Origin: Deinococcus sedimenti
GTDB lineage: Bacteria; Deinococcota; Deinococci; Deinococcales; Deinococcaceae
Length of the DNA stretch: 64,000 nucleotides
Direction: 5' to 3'
NCBI RefSeq assembly: GCF_014648135.1
Contig: NZ_BMQN01000001.1
Span: forward strand, 620,001 to 684,000
Position 1 is the stretch's first letter. Every line of letters starts with the position of its first letter. The position numbers and the translations under genes are program-made. Under the pieces are notes generated by a model, which saw only the letters and a program-made list of their open reading frames with translations, made no database searches and was not told the DNA's origin. Shown in pieces: positions 49,925-62,216 of the stretch.

Positions 49925-50057
49925 TACGGACTCCGGTTGAACGGTTTGTGCACACCGTTCAATCCGAGCGGACGCGAGAATGAGCGGCGTGGGTTCCGGG
50001 CGTGGAGTGAGCAACCCGGGGCTGTTCCGGGTGGTGAACGGAGCAGACGGAACCCAT
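49925..50057. repeat. Structured intergenic repeat, copy 2
   Basis: It begins TACGGACTCCGG like copy 1. The first hairpin is TTGAACGG (49937-49944) with CCGTTCAA (49955-49962), then CCGAGCGGA, GGGTTCCGGGCGTGGAG, and a second hairpin CAACCCGG (50012-50019) with CCGGGTGG (50027-50034; seven of eight pairs). The right end ACGGAACCCAT is degenerate. Stem sequences differ from copies 1 and 3 on both sides of the pair. Confidence 0.82.
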
Positions 50058-50116
50058 TCAAGCCCTGCGCCGCGCCCCACTGTCCCGCCTTGACCCGGTT
50101 CAGCGCGCAGCGGGGT

Positions 50117-50305
50117 TCACTTCATGTTCGGGTCGTCCTGCAGTTTGCGGGCCTCCATCTGCCCGACCATCTGCATCCACTCCTCGTCGTTCAGGTCGTC
50201 CGGGGTGCGGCCACTGGCCTGCAGCAGATCGCGCATCAGGGCCACCTCGCGGTCGGTGCTGGCCTGCTCGCCCAGTCGGCCACGGATCGCGGTATCGGAG
50301 ATCAT
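50117..50305 (-). CDS. Small protein of unknown function
   Basis: A 62-residue soluble acidic protein ([14 protein letters not shown] ... LQDDPNMK) with no membrane segment, probably helical. The ATG lies 5 nt after TAGGGT. Nothing links it to its neighbours. Confidence 0.6.
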   Translation of the reverse strand: MISDTAIRGRLGEQASTDREVALMRDLLQASGRTPDDLNDEEWMQMVGQMEARKLQDDPNMK

Positions 50306-50356
50306 GCCACACCCTATGCCAGGAAGGACCAATACGCCTTCACGCGCCCACCAGCG

Positions 50357-50401
50357 TCCATTCACCAAAAAGAAGAGGGAGGCCCGGACGGCGCTCCCTC
50401 T
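50357..50401 (-). terminator. Intrinsic terminator of the acyl-CoA mutase gene
   Basis: On the reverse strand AGAGGGAG (50401-50394) pairs with CTCCCTCT (50381-50374), followed by TCTTTTT. It lies 18 nt past the mutase stop codon. Confidence 0.85.
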
Positions 50402-50418
50402 CCGGCATTGTGTTCAGC

Positions 50419-52065
<1,647 letters not shown>

Positions 52066-52098
52066 CGGGGGACCTCCGGGGCGGGGGAGAGGTTGGAA

Positions 52099-52127
52099 CA
52101 AACGCTCGTTAGGTTCCTGCCAGGATA
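52099..52127 (-). promoter_or_regulatory. Promoter and TetR-type operator of the acyl-CoA mutase
   Basis: The -10 box TATCCT is at 52127-52122 on the reverse strand. The palindrome CAAACGCTCGTTAG (52099-52112) covers the region just after the expected start of transcription and lies in a wider inverted repeat GGAAC...GGTTCC. It fits CNAACGNNCGTTNG, the site I recall for the TetR-family repressor PaaR of Thermus thermophilus, which controls phenylacetyl-CoA genes. A repressor bound here would block transcription. Confidence 0.6.
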
Positions 52128-52196
52128 GCAGGACGCCCGCCCCCGGACCTCACCTGCGGCACCCCACCGAACTGGAGGGCGCTAGCGTGTCCGGCA

Positions 52197-53150
52197 GTGA
52201 CGACCACCGACCAACTGCCCAGCACCACCGACCTGCCCACGGCCGCCGAACTGGCCGCCTTCACCCTCGAGGCGCAGCACCCCGCCACGCACGGGTGGAT
52301 GGACCGCGCTGAGCGCCTCGGGAACCTGACCGAGGAACACGAGTTCGACGTGCAGCTCGCCACCGATCTCGACCTCGCCGCGCAGCGGGCCGAGTTCCTG
52401 AATGCCGGACCCGCCGCGCCCGCCTACCTGAACGTCTGGACGCCCGTCCGCTCCGACTTGCACGCCATGCTCAGCATCCGCTTCGAGGGGCTGGACGTCA
52501 CGAAACCCTTCGTGGACGTCAGCGTCACCAGCCGCCCCGTCACGCGCACCGACCTCCCGGCGCTGGCGGACGCGGCCCGCGTGTACGCCGCGTTCCACCC
52601 GCCGCGCCTGCGCTTCTGGAGTGCCGCGCCCCAGGTCGACTGGGCGGACCTCGACCCGGACCGGCGCGTGCTGGCCGCGCCCGTAGGGGACTTGCGCGGG
52701 CACCCTGTCCCGGACCACCTGACCCTGATCCCCACCCGCGACACCGGCCGGTACGCCGACGCGCAGGCCGCGTACGACGCCGTGGACGCCGCCCACCCCC
52801 ACCACCCCCAGGAGGCCCGCCTGCTGAGCGCCGAGGACCTTCAGGAGTGCATCGATGCCGGGACCATGTTCGACGTCCACTGGCGCGGCGAGTGGGCCGG
52901 ATACGCCGGAACCCTCGCGTACCCGCAGCTGGGCCTGGACGCGCAGGTCGTCCAGGAACTCCTGCTCGCCCCACACGCCCGGGGGCGCGGGCTGGGCGCG
53001 GCGCTGAGCACCCTGCTCGCCCGGCACCTCCCGGACGCTGAGCAGCTCCTCAGCGGCACCATCCACGGGCGCAACCGGGGCGCGCTGCACGCCGCCACGC
53101 GCGCCGGACGGCAGGACGTTGGCGGCTGGTGGTGGGCGCCGCTGCGCTGA
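52197..53150 (+). CDS. GNAT family N-acetyltransferase
   Basis: A 317-residue protein with an N-terminal GNAT-like half and a C-terminal GNAT domain. ELLLAPHARGRGLGAALSTLLARHL is the acetyl-CoA-binding motif A, followed by GTIHGRNRGALHAATRAGR. This double-domain form is seen in several Deinococcus acetyltransferases. The substrate is unknown. The GTG lies 8 nt after TAGCGT and the gene is divergent from the acyl-CoA mutase. Confidence 0.78.
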   Translation: MTTTDQLPSTTDLPTAAELAAFTLEAQHPATHGWMDRAERLGNLTEEHEFDVQLATDLDLAAQRAEFLNAGPAAPAYLNVWTPVRSDLHAMLSIRFEGLDVTKPFVDVSVTSRPVTRTDLPALADAARVYAAFHPPRLRFWSAAPQVDWADLDPDRRVLAAPVGDLRGHPVPDHLTLIPTRDTGRYADAQAAYDAVDAAHPHHPQEARLLSAEDLQECIDAGTMFDVHWRGEWAGYAGTLAYPQLGLDAQVVQELLLAPHARGRGLGAALSTLLARHLPDAEQLLSGTIHGRNRGALHAATRAGRQDVGGWWWAPLR

Positions 53151-53159
53151 CCCCCTGAC

Positions 53160-53963
53160 CTAGAGCCGCTGCGGGTCGTCCGTGGCGGCCTCGTCCTTGC
53201 GGGACAGCAGCGCCTCCTGCACGGCGCGGTCCACGGCCTGGGTGCGCACCGTGCGGGCGGCGCGGACCGTGAACAGCATGACCACCCCGGCAAACAGCAT
53301 CGTGAAGTACAGGTACGCGCTGGGCACACCCACCCCGAAGGCCTCCGCGACCAGATTCGTGCCGACGAGCAGCAGGAACGCCGCCGCGAGGAGTTTCAGG
53401 GGCGGGTGGGTGTCCAGGTAGCGGCTGATCGGGCCGCTGGCGGCCACCATGATGACCATGGCGATCACGACGGCCGTGATCATGACCGGCACGTCGCCGC
53501 TGACACCGATGGCGGTGATCACGCTGTCCAGGCTGAACACGAGGTCGATCAGCGGAATCTGGAGGATCACGCCCAGCAGCGACACCTGACCCACGCTGGC
53601 CCCGTCCGTGCCGAGCGGGTCGGCCGCCATGCGCGAGAGTTCCCGCACGCTCTTGACCATCAGGAACAGCCCGCCGCCGATCAGGATCAGGTCGCGGACG
53701 CTGAAGTTCCTGTCCAGGACGCTGAACAGCGGTGCTTCCAGTCGCGTCAGCCACGCGATGCCCGACAGGAGCGCCACGCGCGTCACGACTGCCAGACCCA
53801 GGCCGACGGTGCGGGCCAGCGCCTGCTGCGCCTGTGGAAGGCGCGAGGCCAGCAGCGTGATGAACACGATGTTGTCGATCCCCAGCACCAGTTCCAGCAG
53901 CGTGAGACTCAGGATGCCGACCCAGCCCTGTGGGGTGCTCAGGACGTGCAGGAACTCGTTCAC
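53160..53963 (-). CDS. TerC family integral membrane protein
   Basis: A 267-residue membrane protein with about eight helices. GIDNIVFITLLASRLP near residue 30 and DLVFSLDSVITAIG near residue 145 hold the paired acidic residues of the TerC family, linked to tellurite resistance and to manganese or other metal handling in relatives. The GTG at 53963 lies 7 nt after TAGGGT. It converges with the GNAT gene with only a 9-bp gap. Confidence 0.92.
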   Translation of the reverse strand: MNEFLHVLSTPQGWVGILSLTLLELVLGIDNIVFITLLASRLPQAQQALARTVGLGLAVVTRVALLSGIAWLTRLEAPLFSVLDRNFSVRDLILIGGGLFLMVKSVRELSRMAADPLGTDGASVGQVSLLGVILQIPLIDLVFSLDSVITAIGVSGDVPVMITAVVIAMVIMVAASGPISRYLDTHPPLKLLAAAFLLLVGTNLVAEAFGVGVPSAYLYFTMLFAGVVMLFTVRAARTVRTQAVDRAVQEALLSRKDEAATDDPQRL

Positions 53964-54080
53964 ACCCGCCACCCTACGCATCCGGCGCCGCTTCCGCCGG
54001 TGACAATAAAGGGACGCTCAAGCGACCGCGTCAGCAGCGGCTTACAGAGGCACGGAACGGCCTCCTACACTGCACTTCTC

Positions 54081-54116
54081 ATGCCACGCTCAGCCGACCG
54101 CCGGGGATGCCCGTGA
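54081..54116 (+). CDS. Short leaderless ORF (11 codons) coupled to the AI-2E transporter
   Basis: The ATG lies 9 nt after TACACT (54066-54071). The product is MPRSADRRGCP, and its TGA overlaps the GTG at 54113 as GTGA. This repeats the layout at meaB and ftsY. Confidence 0.45.
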   Translation: MPRSADRRGCP

Positions 54117-55402
54117 CCACCCCGGATCCCCGACCACCCACCAGCATCTTCGTCCTGAACCTCCTGCCCGTCGCGTTCGCCGTCATCCTGATCCTGCTGG
54201 GCCTGTCGTTCTTCAGCAAGGTCGCTCCCAGCCTGCTCGCCATCACCCTGGCGATCATCGTTGCCACCGCCCTGAACCCCGTTGCCCGGCGGCTGGAACG
54301 CCACATGCCCCGAGCCGCCGCCGGCGCCCTGACGGTCCTGCTGGTCGTCGCCGTGATCGCCGCGGCGCTGTTCCTGGCCGTGCCCCCCATCGCCGCGCAG
54401 CTGGGCAGCATCGGTGGCAGCAGCTTCAACCTCAGCCGCATCGAGCCACAGCTGAACGCCTGGCTGCGCGCCCACCCGCAGATGGACGCCATGCTGCCCG
54501 ACGACATCTTCGACAGGGCCCAGACCCAGCTGAGCAAACTGGGCAGCCGCGCCGCCGAACAGCTCCCCAGCCTCCTGAGCCTGATTCTGGGCGGCGTGTT
54601 TACCGGACTGGTGACGCTGGTCATGGTCGTGTACGTCCTCGGCAATCCGGTGCCACTCGTGAACGGCGTGCTGGGCGCCGTGCCACCCAAACACCGTCTC
54701 GCAGCCACCTACGCGCTGGCGCAGATCCTCAAGCAGACCGGCGCGTGGGGCCGCGCCACGCTGCTCGTCATGCTCGTCACCGGCAGCTGCACCGCGCTGG
54801 GCTTCTACCTGCTGGGCGTGCAGAACTGGCTGGTGTTCGGCCTGCTGGCCGCGCTGGGCGAACTGGTCCCCACCATCGGCCCCATCGTCGCGACCATCCC
54901 ACCCATCCTGTTCACCCTCGCGGACGACCCGCAGAAGGCTGTGTGGGTCGCCGTGTTCGTGCTGGTGTTCCAGCAGGTCAGCGGCTTCGCCCTCAGCCCC
55001 CTGCTCGTCGGCGGCGCCGGGAACCTGCACCCCCTGAGCGTCATCGTGGGCGTCATCCTGTTCGGCGGGGTGTTCGGCCTGGTCGGCGCGTTCCTGACCG
55101 TCCCGTTCCTGATCGTCATCAAGGCCATCTACCAGCACTTCTACCTGCGCGAAGCCCCGGACATCCCCGACGCGGTCGCCATGGCCCTGATCAGCGGCGT
55201 CGTCGAGGACCAGCTCGACCGGGAAGAGGAGGCCCGCGAGGCCGTGCGCAAGGCCCGCGCCGAGGTGCAGGAAGCCGAACTGGAACGCCAGCTGGAAGAC
55301 GGCGAACTGGACCTGGAGGCCGCGCTGGCCACCGAGGTCACCCCCGAGGACACCGGCCCCGGCGAGTCACCTGACACGCCCACCACCCGGCGCGCCCCCT
55401 GA
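54113..55402 (+). CDS. AI-2E family transporter
   Basis: A 429-residue protein with eight membrane helices. LGELVPTIGPIVATIPPILF and the later GVFGLVGAFLTVPFLIVIKAI are characteristic of the AI-2E family; members export autoinducer-2 or act as sodium:proton antiporters, so the substrate is open. The last 70 residues form a charged coiled-coil tail rich in Glu. The GTG at 54113 is preferred because it overlaps the stop of a short ORF; ATG 54107, two codons earlier, is an alternative. Confidence 0.85.
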   Translation: MTTPDPRPPTSIFVLNLLPVAFAVILILLGLSFFSKVAPSLLAITLAIIVATALNPVARRLERHMPRAAAGALTVLLVVAVIAAALFLAVPPIAAQLGSIGGSSFNLSRIEPQLNAWLRAHPQMDAMLPDDIFDRAQTQLSKLGSRAAEQLPSLLSLILGGVFTGLVTLVMVVYVLGNPVPLVNGVLGAVPPKHRLAATYALAQILKQTGAWGRATLLVMLVTGSCTALGFYLLGVQNWLVFGLLAALGELVPTIGPIVATIPPILFTLADDPQKAVWVAVFVLVFQQVSGFALSPLLVGGAGNLHPLSVIVGVILFGGVFGLVGAFLTVPFLIVIKAIYQHFYLREAPDIPDAVAMALISGVVEDQLDREEEAREAVRKARAEVQEAELERQLEDGELDLEAALATEVTPEDTGPGESPDTPTTRRAP

Positions 55403-55404
55403 TC

Positions 55405-55457
55405 TGCTAGAATCTGCGTTTGGGTGTCCCGCCCACGCGACGTGCGGCGGGCTTTTT
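55405..55457 (+). promoter_or_regulatory. Extended -10 promoter followed at once by a terminator hairpin, upstream of typA
   Basis: TGCTAGAAT (55405-55413) is an extended -10 box. Starting about 15 nt later, CCCGCC and CACG (55428-55437) pair with CGTG and GGCGGG (55441-55451, one bulged C) and CTTTTT follows. The hairpin is a good intrinsic terminator. It either ends the AI-2E transcript, with the promoter close by, or acts as an attenuator at the very start of the typA transcript. Confidence 0.65.
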
Positions 55458-55458
55458 C

Positions 55459-55533
55459 ATGCCTACGAGAGCAGAAGGCCGCCGGCGCGCGCTCAGCGCA
55501 GAGGGCCAACCGCTCCGACAACAAGGGAGCTGA
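55459..55533 (+). CDS. Short ORF (24 codons) upstream of typA
   Basis: The ORF begins MPTRAEGRRRALSAEG directly after the terminator T-run and stops 5 nt before the typA ATG. The typA ribosome site (AGGGAG) lies at its end, so translation of the two may be linked. Confidence 0.35.
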   Translation: MPTRAEGRRRALSAEGQPLRQQGS

Positions 55534-55538
55534 ACTAC

Positions 55539-57320
<1,782 letters not shown>

Positions 57321-57338
57321 AGTCCGGAACGCACCGCG

Positions 57339-57372
57339 CCCCCTCCCTTCCCGGAGGGGGTGTTGCCTTTGG
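57339..57372 (+). terminator. Intrinsic terminator after typA
   Basis: CCCCCTCC (57339-57346) pairs with GGAGGGGG (57353-57360), followed by TGTTGCCTTT. Confidence 0.75.
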
Positions 57373-57451
57373 CCTTGTCCCGGCGCTCACCGCCCTCACG
57401 ACCTGCACGCCATACACTCGACTCATCCCGTGTGCCCAGGAGGTGCTCCCC

Positions 57452-57970
57452 GTGAACTTCACCACCGTCCCCCGATTCCGCCCGTTCCCCCTGGCTGCCC
57501 TGACGCTCGCCGCCCTGACCCTCGCCACGCTGCTGAGCGCCTGCTCGCTGGGCCGCGACGACCGCTCGGCCGAGGCCACCCAGGCGGCGGCCGACGCGAC
57601 GCTCCGCGACGCCATGACCGCCAGCGCCCGCGCCGTTCAGGGCACTGAACTAAAAGCCGACGCCCGCTGGTTCACCTGCCCGGGCGGGATCGGGTCGCGC
57701 TACAGCGGCGGCGGCATCATGAAAACCCCACAAGGTGACCGGGCGGACCAGCTGGCCGCCATCCGCAGCGCCGTCCTGGCCGCCGGATTCCAGGACGCCA
57801 CGCAGGTTGATGGTCACGTCACTGCCCAGCGGGACGACGTGAGCGTGGATGTCCGATTCCGTCTGCCAGACCAGTCCTGGACGTTCAGTGTTCTGACCCG
57901 CTGCCACACCTACGGCGGGAAGGACCGGGCGCGCGTGCAGTCCGGTGACCGCCACATCATCCTGCCCTGA
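57452..57970 (+). CDS. Lipoprotein of unknown function
   Basis: A 172-residue protein. The signal peptide ends in LLSAC, a lipobox, so Cys would carry lipid. The mature part has two more Cys (FTCPGG and TRCHTYGG) that could form a disulfide, and beta-rich sequence ending DRHIILP. No family is recognised. The GTG has AGGAGGTG 6 nt upstream, and TACACT further upstream is a likely -10 box. Confidence 0.75.
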   Translation: MNFTTVPRFRPFPLAALTLAALTLATLLSACSLGRDDRSAEATQAAADATLRDAMTASARAVQGTELKADARWFTCPGGIGSRYSGGGIMKTPQGDRADQLAAIRSAVLAAGFQDATQVDGHVTAQRDDVSVDVRFRLPDQSWTFSVLTRCHTYGGKDRARVQSGDRHIILP

Positions 57971-58048
57971 CGCCGCCCGCCCTGACCGAGTGCGGCGCCC
58001 GCGATCACGGCCCGTGAGGCCGGTGGTCGCGGGCGTCACGGGTGAGTG

Positions 58049-60082
58049 TCAGTCGCCCAGCACCGTCAGGCCTAGCAGGGCAGGGTTGGCATTGCCGCCC
58101 GCGCTGACCAGGGTCACCGAGCGGATGACCTGATCAGGCTTGGGATTCACCCATTCGAGGACAGGCACGGCGACGCTCAGGCCCTCGCCGGTCACGCCGT
58201 TCCAGCCGGGGGCGGGGATCATGCTGGTGGGCGCGGTGTCCGTCCAGGCGCGGATGTGCCGCCCGTACTCCAGCGGCTGCGTGACCTTTGACCCGTCGGC
58301 GTATTCGATCTCGTACTGGCCGACCTTCTCGCGGTTGGTGGCGGCGGGCCAGCCGGTGGCGTGCAGGAACGCGATGGCGCGGGCCTTGCGGTTCAGGTCC
58401 ACCGTGGCGCGGTCAGGGAGGGATTTGACGCTGGCGCGGCTGCCGCGCAGCATCACCGCGCCCCTGATGTCGAACAGGTACGCGCCCAGCCGCTGCACAC
58501 CGGGCCGCAGGTTGCGCAGGTCGATGTCCTTGCCCTTGCCGATCCAGCCGCTGCCGTCGTCGTCCGCCAGGGCGCGCGTCACGACGGGGGAGAGGTCCAC
58601 CGTCGCGCCCGCCTCGGCGCGGTATGGGGTGGGCTGGTACAGGTCGCGGTAGCGGAGTTCGGCGTCCTTCACGGCGGGCGCGGCCGGATTCCAGAACGCG
58701 TTGGCCGCCCGGATGAACGGCGTGCCCTGATCGGCGTTCCCGTCCCAGATGCTGGGGTTGCCGAAGTACCCGGTCCAGCGGGTCTGGATCATGCCCAGCG
58801 CGCCCGCGGTCGCGGCGGCCTGCGCGTGCCCTTCGGCGTTGCCCGGGTCGGACCAGCTGGCCCCGAAGGTCGGGAAGCCCAGCTTCTTGATGGTGCCCAG
58901 CATGCCGAAACTGTTCCCCGGCGCGTAGTTCCAGTACGCCACCTGCAGGTCCTTGGGTAATCGGGCGGGCAGCGTGCCGATCACCGCGTCCGCGAAGGCG
59001 GTGTCGTGCCAGATCATGCTGCCCACGCCCAGCCCCTTCAGGTACCCGTGCAGCTTCACGACGTCGTTCACGAACAGCGTCTCGAACCCCAGCGCCCTGC
59101 CGTTCTCGCGGGCGGGGAAGCGGTCGCGGTCACGCACCTCGTCGTGCCCCAGGTGAATGACCTTCGGCCCAAAGACCTCGACCGCCTCCTTCAGGACGGG
59201 CAGGATCACGCGGTCGTACGTGGCGGGGTTCAGCGTGTCGTACGCCCAGGGACTCTGACTGTCCGGGTCCTGTTTCAGGTCCGCGTTCTTCCCGCCGTAG
59301 AACATCCAGCCGGCGTGCGACAGCGTCTCGATCAGCGGGATGACCTCCAGGCCGTAACTGCGGGCCAGGTCCGCCACGCGCCGCGCCTCGGCCTTGCTGG
59401 CCCCGCCGGGGTGCGCGAAGCCCCCCGCCTTGGCCGTGTCCCACTGCACGTAGTTGCTCATGACGAGCACCGCGTTGAACTTCAGGGCGGCCAGCATGGG
59501 AATCAGGGCGTCGTTCACGCCCTTGCTGTACTGGTCGAGGTAGATCATCGCCACGCGCTGGCGCAGGGCAGGCGCGTCCGTGATGCGGGCGTAGCGAAGC
59601 CCGGAGGGCGTCAGGAGCTGCCGCAGGGTCTGCGCGCCCAGGTACGCGCCGCGCGCGTCCGCCCCGACCACGTAGGCGCCGGCGTCGTCCACCCACAGCG
59701 CGTAGGCTTCCTCGCCGCCCGGCGTCAGGCCCGCCGCCTTTGCGCGGGCGGCCAGATCGGCGTCGGCCAGCGTGCCGATCACGATGCCCTTCCCACCCGC
59801 CGGGGCGTCGGCCAGGGTCAGGCCCAGCCGCGCCTTCCACTCGGCCCGCAGGTCCCGCACAGCCCAGCCCAGCTCCGGCGCGGTGCCCACCACGCGCACG
59901 CCCAGCCCGCCCAGGGGCAGCGTGCCGTTCGGGAACGTTGCCGCCTTCGGCTGCGGTACGAGCGCCGCGAAGGGCATCTGCACGCGCGCCTCGGCGGCCG
60001 GGGTGAGGGTCACGGGCGTCGCCAACGCGCTCAGGCTCAGGCTGATCATCAGGGCCCCCAGGCCCATCACTCGCTGTTTCAT
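58049..60082 (-). CDS. Glycoside hydrolase family 20 beta-N-acetylhexosaminidase-like protein
   Basis: A 677-residue exported protein. A signal peptide is followed by a GH20b-type small domain (about 40-160), a TIM barrel with the catalytic pair D314-E315 in IHLGHDEV, and a C-terminal beta-rich domain. GH20 enzymes remove terminal N-acetylhexosamines, with the Asp positioning the substrate acetamido group. The pair is intact. It is the third gene of a nanE - sugar-binding protein - GH20 set. The ATG has GGAGG upstream. Confidence 0.88.
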   Translation of the reverse strand: MKQRVMGLGALMISLSLSALATPVTLTPAAEARVQMPFAALVPQPKAATFPNGTLPLGGLGVRVVGTAPELGWAVRDLRAEWKARLGLTLADAPAGGKGIVIGTLADADLAARAKAAGLTPGGEEAYALWVDDAGAYVVGADARGAYLGAQTLRQLLTPSGLRYARITDAPALRQRVAMIYLDQYSKGVNDALIPMLAALKFNAVLVMSNYVQWDTAKAGGFAHPGGASKAEARRVADLARSYGLEVIPLIETLSHAGWMFYGGKNADLKQDPDSQSPWAYDTLNPATYDRVILPVLKEAVEVFGPKVIHLGHDEVRDRDRFPARENGRALGFETLFVNDVVKLHGYLKGLGVGSMIWHDTAFADAVIGTLPARLPKDLQVAYWNYAPGNSFGMLGTIKKLGFPTFGASWSDPGNAEGHAQAAATAGALGMIQTRWTGYFGNPSIWDGNADQGTPFIRAANAFWNPAAPAVKDAELRYRDLYQPTPYRAEAGATVDLSPVVTRALADDDGSGWIGKGKDIDLRNLRPGVQRLGAYLFDIRGAVMLRGSRASVKSLPDRATVDLNRKARAIAFLHATGWPAATNREKVGQYEIEYADGSKVTQPLEYGRHIRAWTDTAPTSMIPAPGWNGVTGEGLSVAVPVLEWVNPKPDQVIRSVTLVSAGGNANPALLGLTVLGD

Positions 60083-60152
60083 GTGTCCTCCGAAAGGGCA
60101 AGGAGGCGGGCGCCACCAGTCCGCGCGCCGCCTCCTGCTCCCTGCACCTCGA

Positions 60153-61391
60153 TTACAGGCTGGCGTTCCAGGCCTTCACGATGTCGTCCAGCGCCTGCTT
60201 GGCGCTTTTCTGCCCGGCCATCGCGGCCTCGACGTTGTCCTTGAACACCTTGTTCAGCTTGCTGGCATCTGGGTACACCAGCGTCAGGTCCTTGGCGCGC
60301 TTCAGTTCCGTGGACGCCACGAGGCGGCCCTGGCTGACGGCGTCCGAGCCGCCTTGCTTGAAGAACTTGTCCCCGCTGGCCTTCACGGTGCTGGGGAACG
60401 TCGTCTTCGTGACTTTGCTGAACTGCAGCTGGTTCACGTCGTTCGTCAGGAACAGCGCGAGCTTCTGCGCCAGCGCCTTGTCCTTCACGCCTTTGGGCAC
60501 CATGAAGCCCATCAGGCCGGTGTGGATGACGTTCCCGGCGATGTTGATCGGGTACGGCGCCACGCGCGTCTGATCGAAGATCGCCTTGTTGTCGTTCTGC
60601 ACGCGCAGGATGAACTGAGGACCCGTGATCAGCATGCCCAGCTTCCCGGCCGAGTACAGCTCGGTGGCGGCCGTGAAGCCGCGGCGCATGGTGTCCTCGG
60701 GAATGTAGCCCTTCTTGTACAGGTCCACGTACGTCTGCAGCAGCTTGACGTGCTCGGGGCTGTTGAACACGGCTTTGCTGCCGCTCTTGTCCAGGATGGG
60801 CAGGCCTGCCTCCTGGAACACGTACAGCATGCTGATCCCGTTGATGTTCGGCATGAAGCCGTACATGCCGGTCTTGTCCTTGATCTGCTTCGCGGCGGCG
60901 ATCAGCGTCTGGATGGTGCGCGGCGGGTTGGCGGGGTCCAGACCCGCTTTGCGGAAGATCTCGGTGTTGTACGCCACAACCTTCGGCGCCCAGTACCACG
61001 GCACCCCCATGACCTTCCCGTCGTACGTGAAGGTGTTCAGCGGGCTGGCGAAGTACAGCTTCTTCTGCGCGGCGCTCAGGTCCAGCGCCTCCAGCGCGCC
61101 CTGCTGCACCAGCTTGACCGTCATGTCGCTGCTGAGGTTCACGGCGGCCGGCGGGCGACCGGCGGCGACGGATGCGAGCAGTTTCTGTTCCATGGCGGTG
61201 GCGGGGACGTCCACCCACTTGAGTTCCACGGTGGGGTTTTCCTTCTCGAACTGCGCGACGAGGCGGTTCATCTCGTCGTTGAACAGCGGCGCGAGGCTGA
61301 TCGTCCAGAATTCCAGCTGGGTCTTCTGCGCGTGGGCGGCCCCGCCGAGCATCGCGGCGGTGATCAGGGTGGTGAGGGCGCGGTATTTCAT
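60153..61391 (-). CDS. Sugar ABC transporter substrate-binding protein (family 1)
   Basis: A 412-residue binding protein. A signal peptide (MKYRALTTLITAAMLGGAAHA) leads into QLEFWTISLAPLFNDEMNRL, the usual first strand and helix of family 1 sugar-binding proteins. GMYGFMPNINGIS and PKGVKDKALAQKLALFLTND fit the family. The ligand is probably an oligosaccharide or amino sugar given the GH20 and nanE neighbours. No permease genes are in the window. The ATG has AGGAG upstream. Confidence 0.9.
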   Translation of the reverse strand: MKYRALTTLITAAMLGGAAHAQKTQLEFWTISLAPLFNDEMNRLVAQFEKENPTVELKWVDVPATAMEQKLLASVAAGRPPAAVNLSSDMTVKLVQQGALEALDLSAAQKKLYFASPLNTFTYDGKVMGVPWYWAPKVVAYNTEIFRKAGLDPANPPRTIQTLIAAAKQIKDKTGMYGFMPNINGISMLYVFQEAGLPILDKSGSKAVFNSPEHVKLLQTYVDLYKKGYIPEDTMRRGFTAATELYSAGKLGMLITGPQFILRVQNDNKAIFDQTRVAPYPINIAGNVIHTGLMGFMVPKGVKDKALAQKLALFLTNDVNQLQFSKVTKTTFPSTVKASGDKFFKQGGSDAVSQGRLVASTELKRAKDLTLVYPDASKLNKVFKDNVEAAMAGQKSAKQALDDIVKAWNASL

Positions 61392-61529
61392 GCTTGAACT
61401 CCTGGGGGCGGCGCGCCGGGCGGCGCTGGGTGGACTCCGGCGGGGGAACTTGAGAAGGATGTGCGGAGAATGTAGCGGTTTTCAGAACCCATCGTCTGAG
61501 AACCTGAGCGTTCCCCTCTCACCGGGCCG

Positions 61530-62216
61530 TCAGCTTGACCGGTCGCCCGCCACCCCGAGTGCCTGCGCGAACCAGCGCGTCACGTGATCCGGGCGGGTGA
61601 TCGCGCTGCCCACCACCACCGCGTGCGCGCCGGTCGCCAGGGCATGCGCGGCCAGTTCGGGCGTGTTCAGGCGGCCCTCCGCGATGAACGGCAGCCCCGC
61701 CCCGGCCAGCTCACGCATCAACGTGAAGTCCGGCCCCGCCTGCTGCGGGCTGTGCGGCGTGTACCCGCTCATGGTGGTGCCCACGATGTCCGCACCTGCC
61801 GCGTACGCCGCCTGCGCTTCCGCCAGCGTGCTGATGTCCGCCATCGCCAGCGCCCCGCAGGCATGCGCCTCGGCGATCAGGTCCGCCACCGGGAAGGGGC
61901 GCGGCAGGTCTGTCCCGTCGAAGGCCACGACCTCCGCTCCGGCCCGGGCCACCGCGCGCACCTCCTGCGGCGTCGCGGTGATGTACACCGGCGAGCCCGG
62001 CTGCGCCTGCTTCGTCAACCCGATGATCGGCACGTCCGTCAGCGCCCGCACTGTCCGGATGTCCTCCGGGCTGCGCAGCCGCAGGCCCCCCGCGCCGCCC
62101 AGCAGCGCCGCGCGGCTCATCGCCGCGATGATACCCGTGTCCCGCAGGGGGCTGCCGTCGTCCGCCTGGACACTCACGATCAACGCGCCCCGCAGGCGCT
62201 GTAGCACGTCACTCAC
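61530..62216 (-). CDS. nanE: N-acylglucosamine-6-phosphate 2-epimerase
   Basis: A 228-residue TIM-barrel epimerase that converts N-acetylmannosamine 6-phosphate to N-acetylglucosamine 6-phosphate. LIVSVQADDGSPL at the N-terminus, LTKQ with the catalytic Lys region, VAFDGTDLPRP and MADISTLAEAQAA, and GTTMSGYTP are NanE blocks. The GTG at 62216 lies 7 nt after TACACT, giving a leaderless start. The binding-protein gene follows 138 nt downstream. Confidence 0.9.
   Translation of the reverse strand: MSDVLQRLRGALIVSVQADDGSPLRDTGIIAAMSRAALLGGAGGLRLRSPEDIRTVRALTDVPIIGLTKQAQPGSPVYITATPQEVRAVARAGAEVVAFDGTDLPRPFPVADLIAEAHACGALAMADISTLAEAQAAYAAGADIVGTTMSGYTPHSPQQAGPDFTLMRELAGAGLPFIAEGRLNTPELAAHALATGAHAVVVGSAITRPDHVTRWFAQALGVAGDRSS

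Noticed and set aside
57650..58039. Reverse ORF opposite the lipoprotein gene
   Set aside because: No ribosome site or -10 box, and the forward lipoprotein has a clear signal peptide and lipobox.
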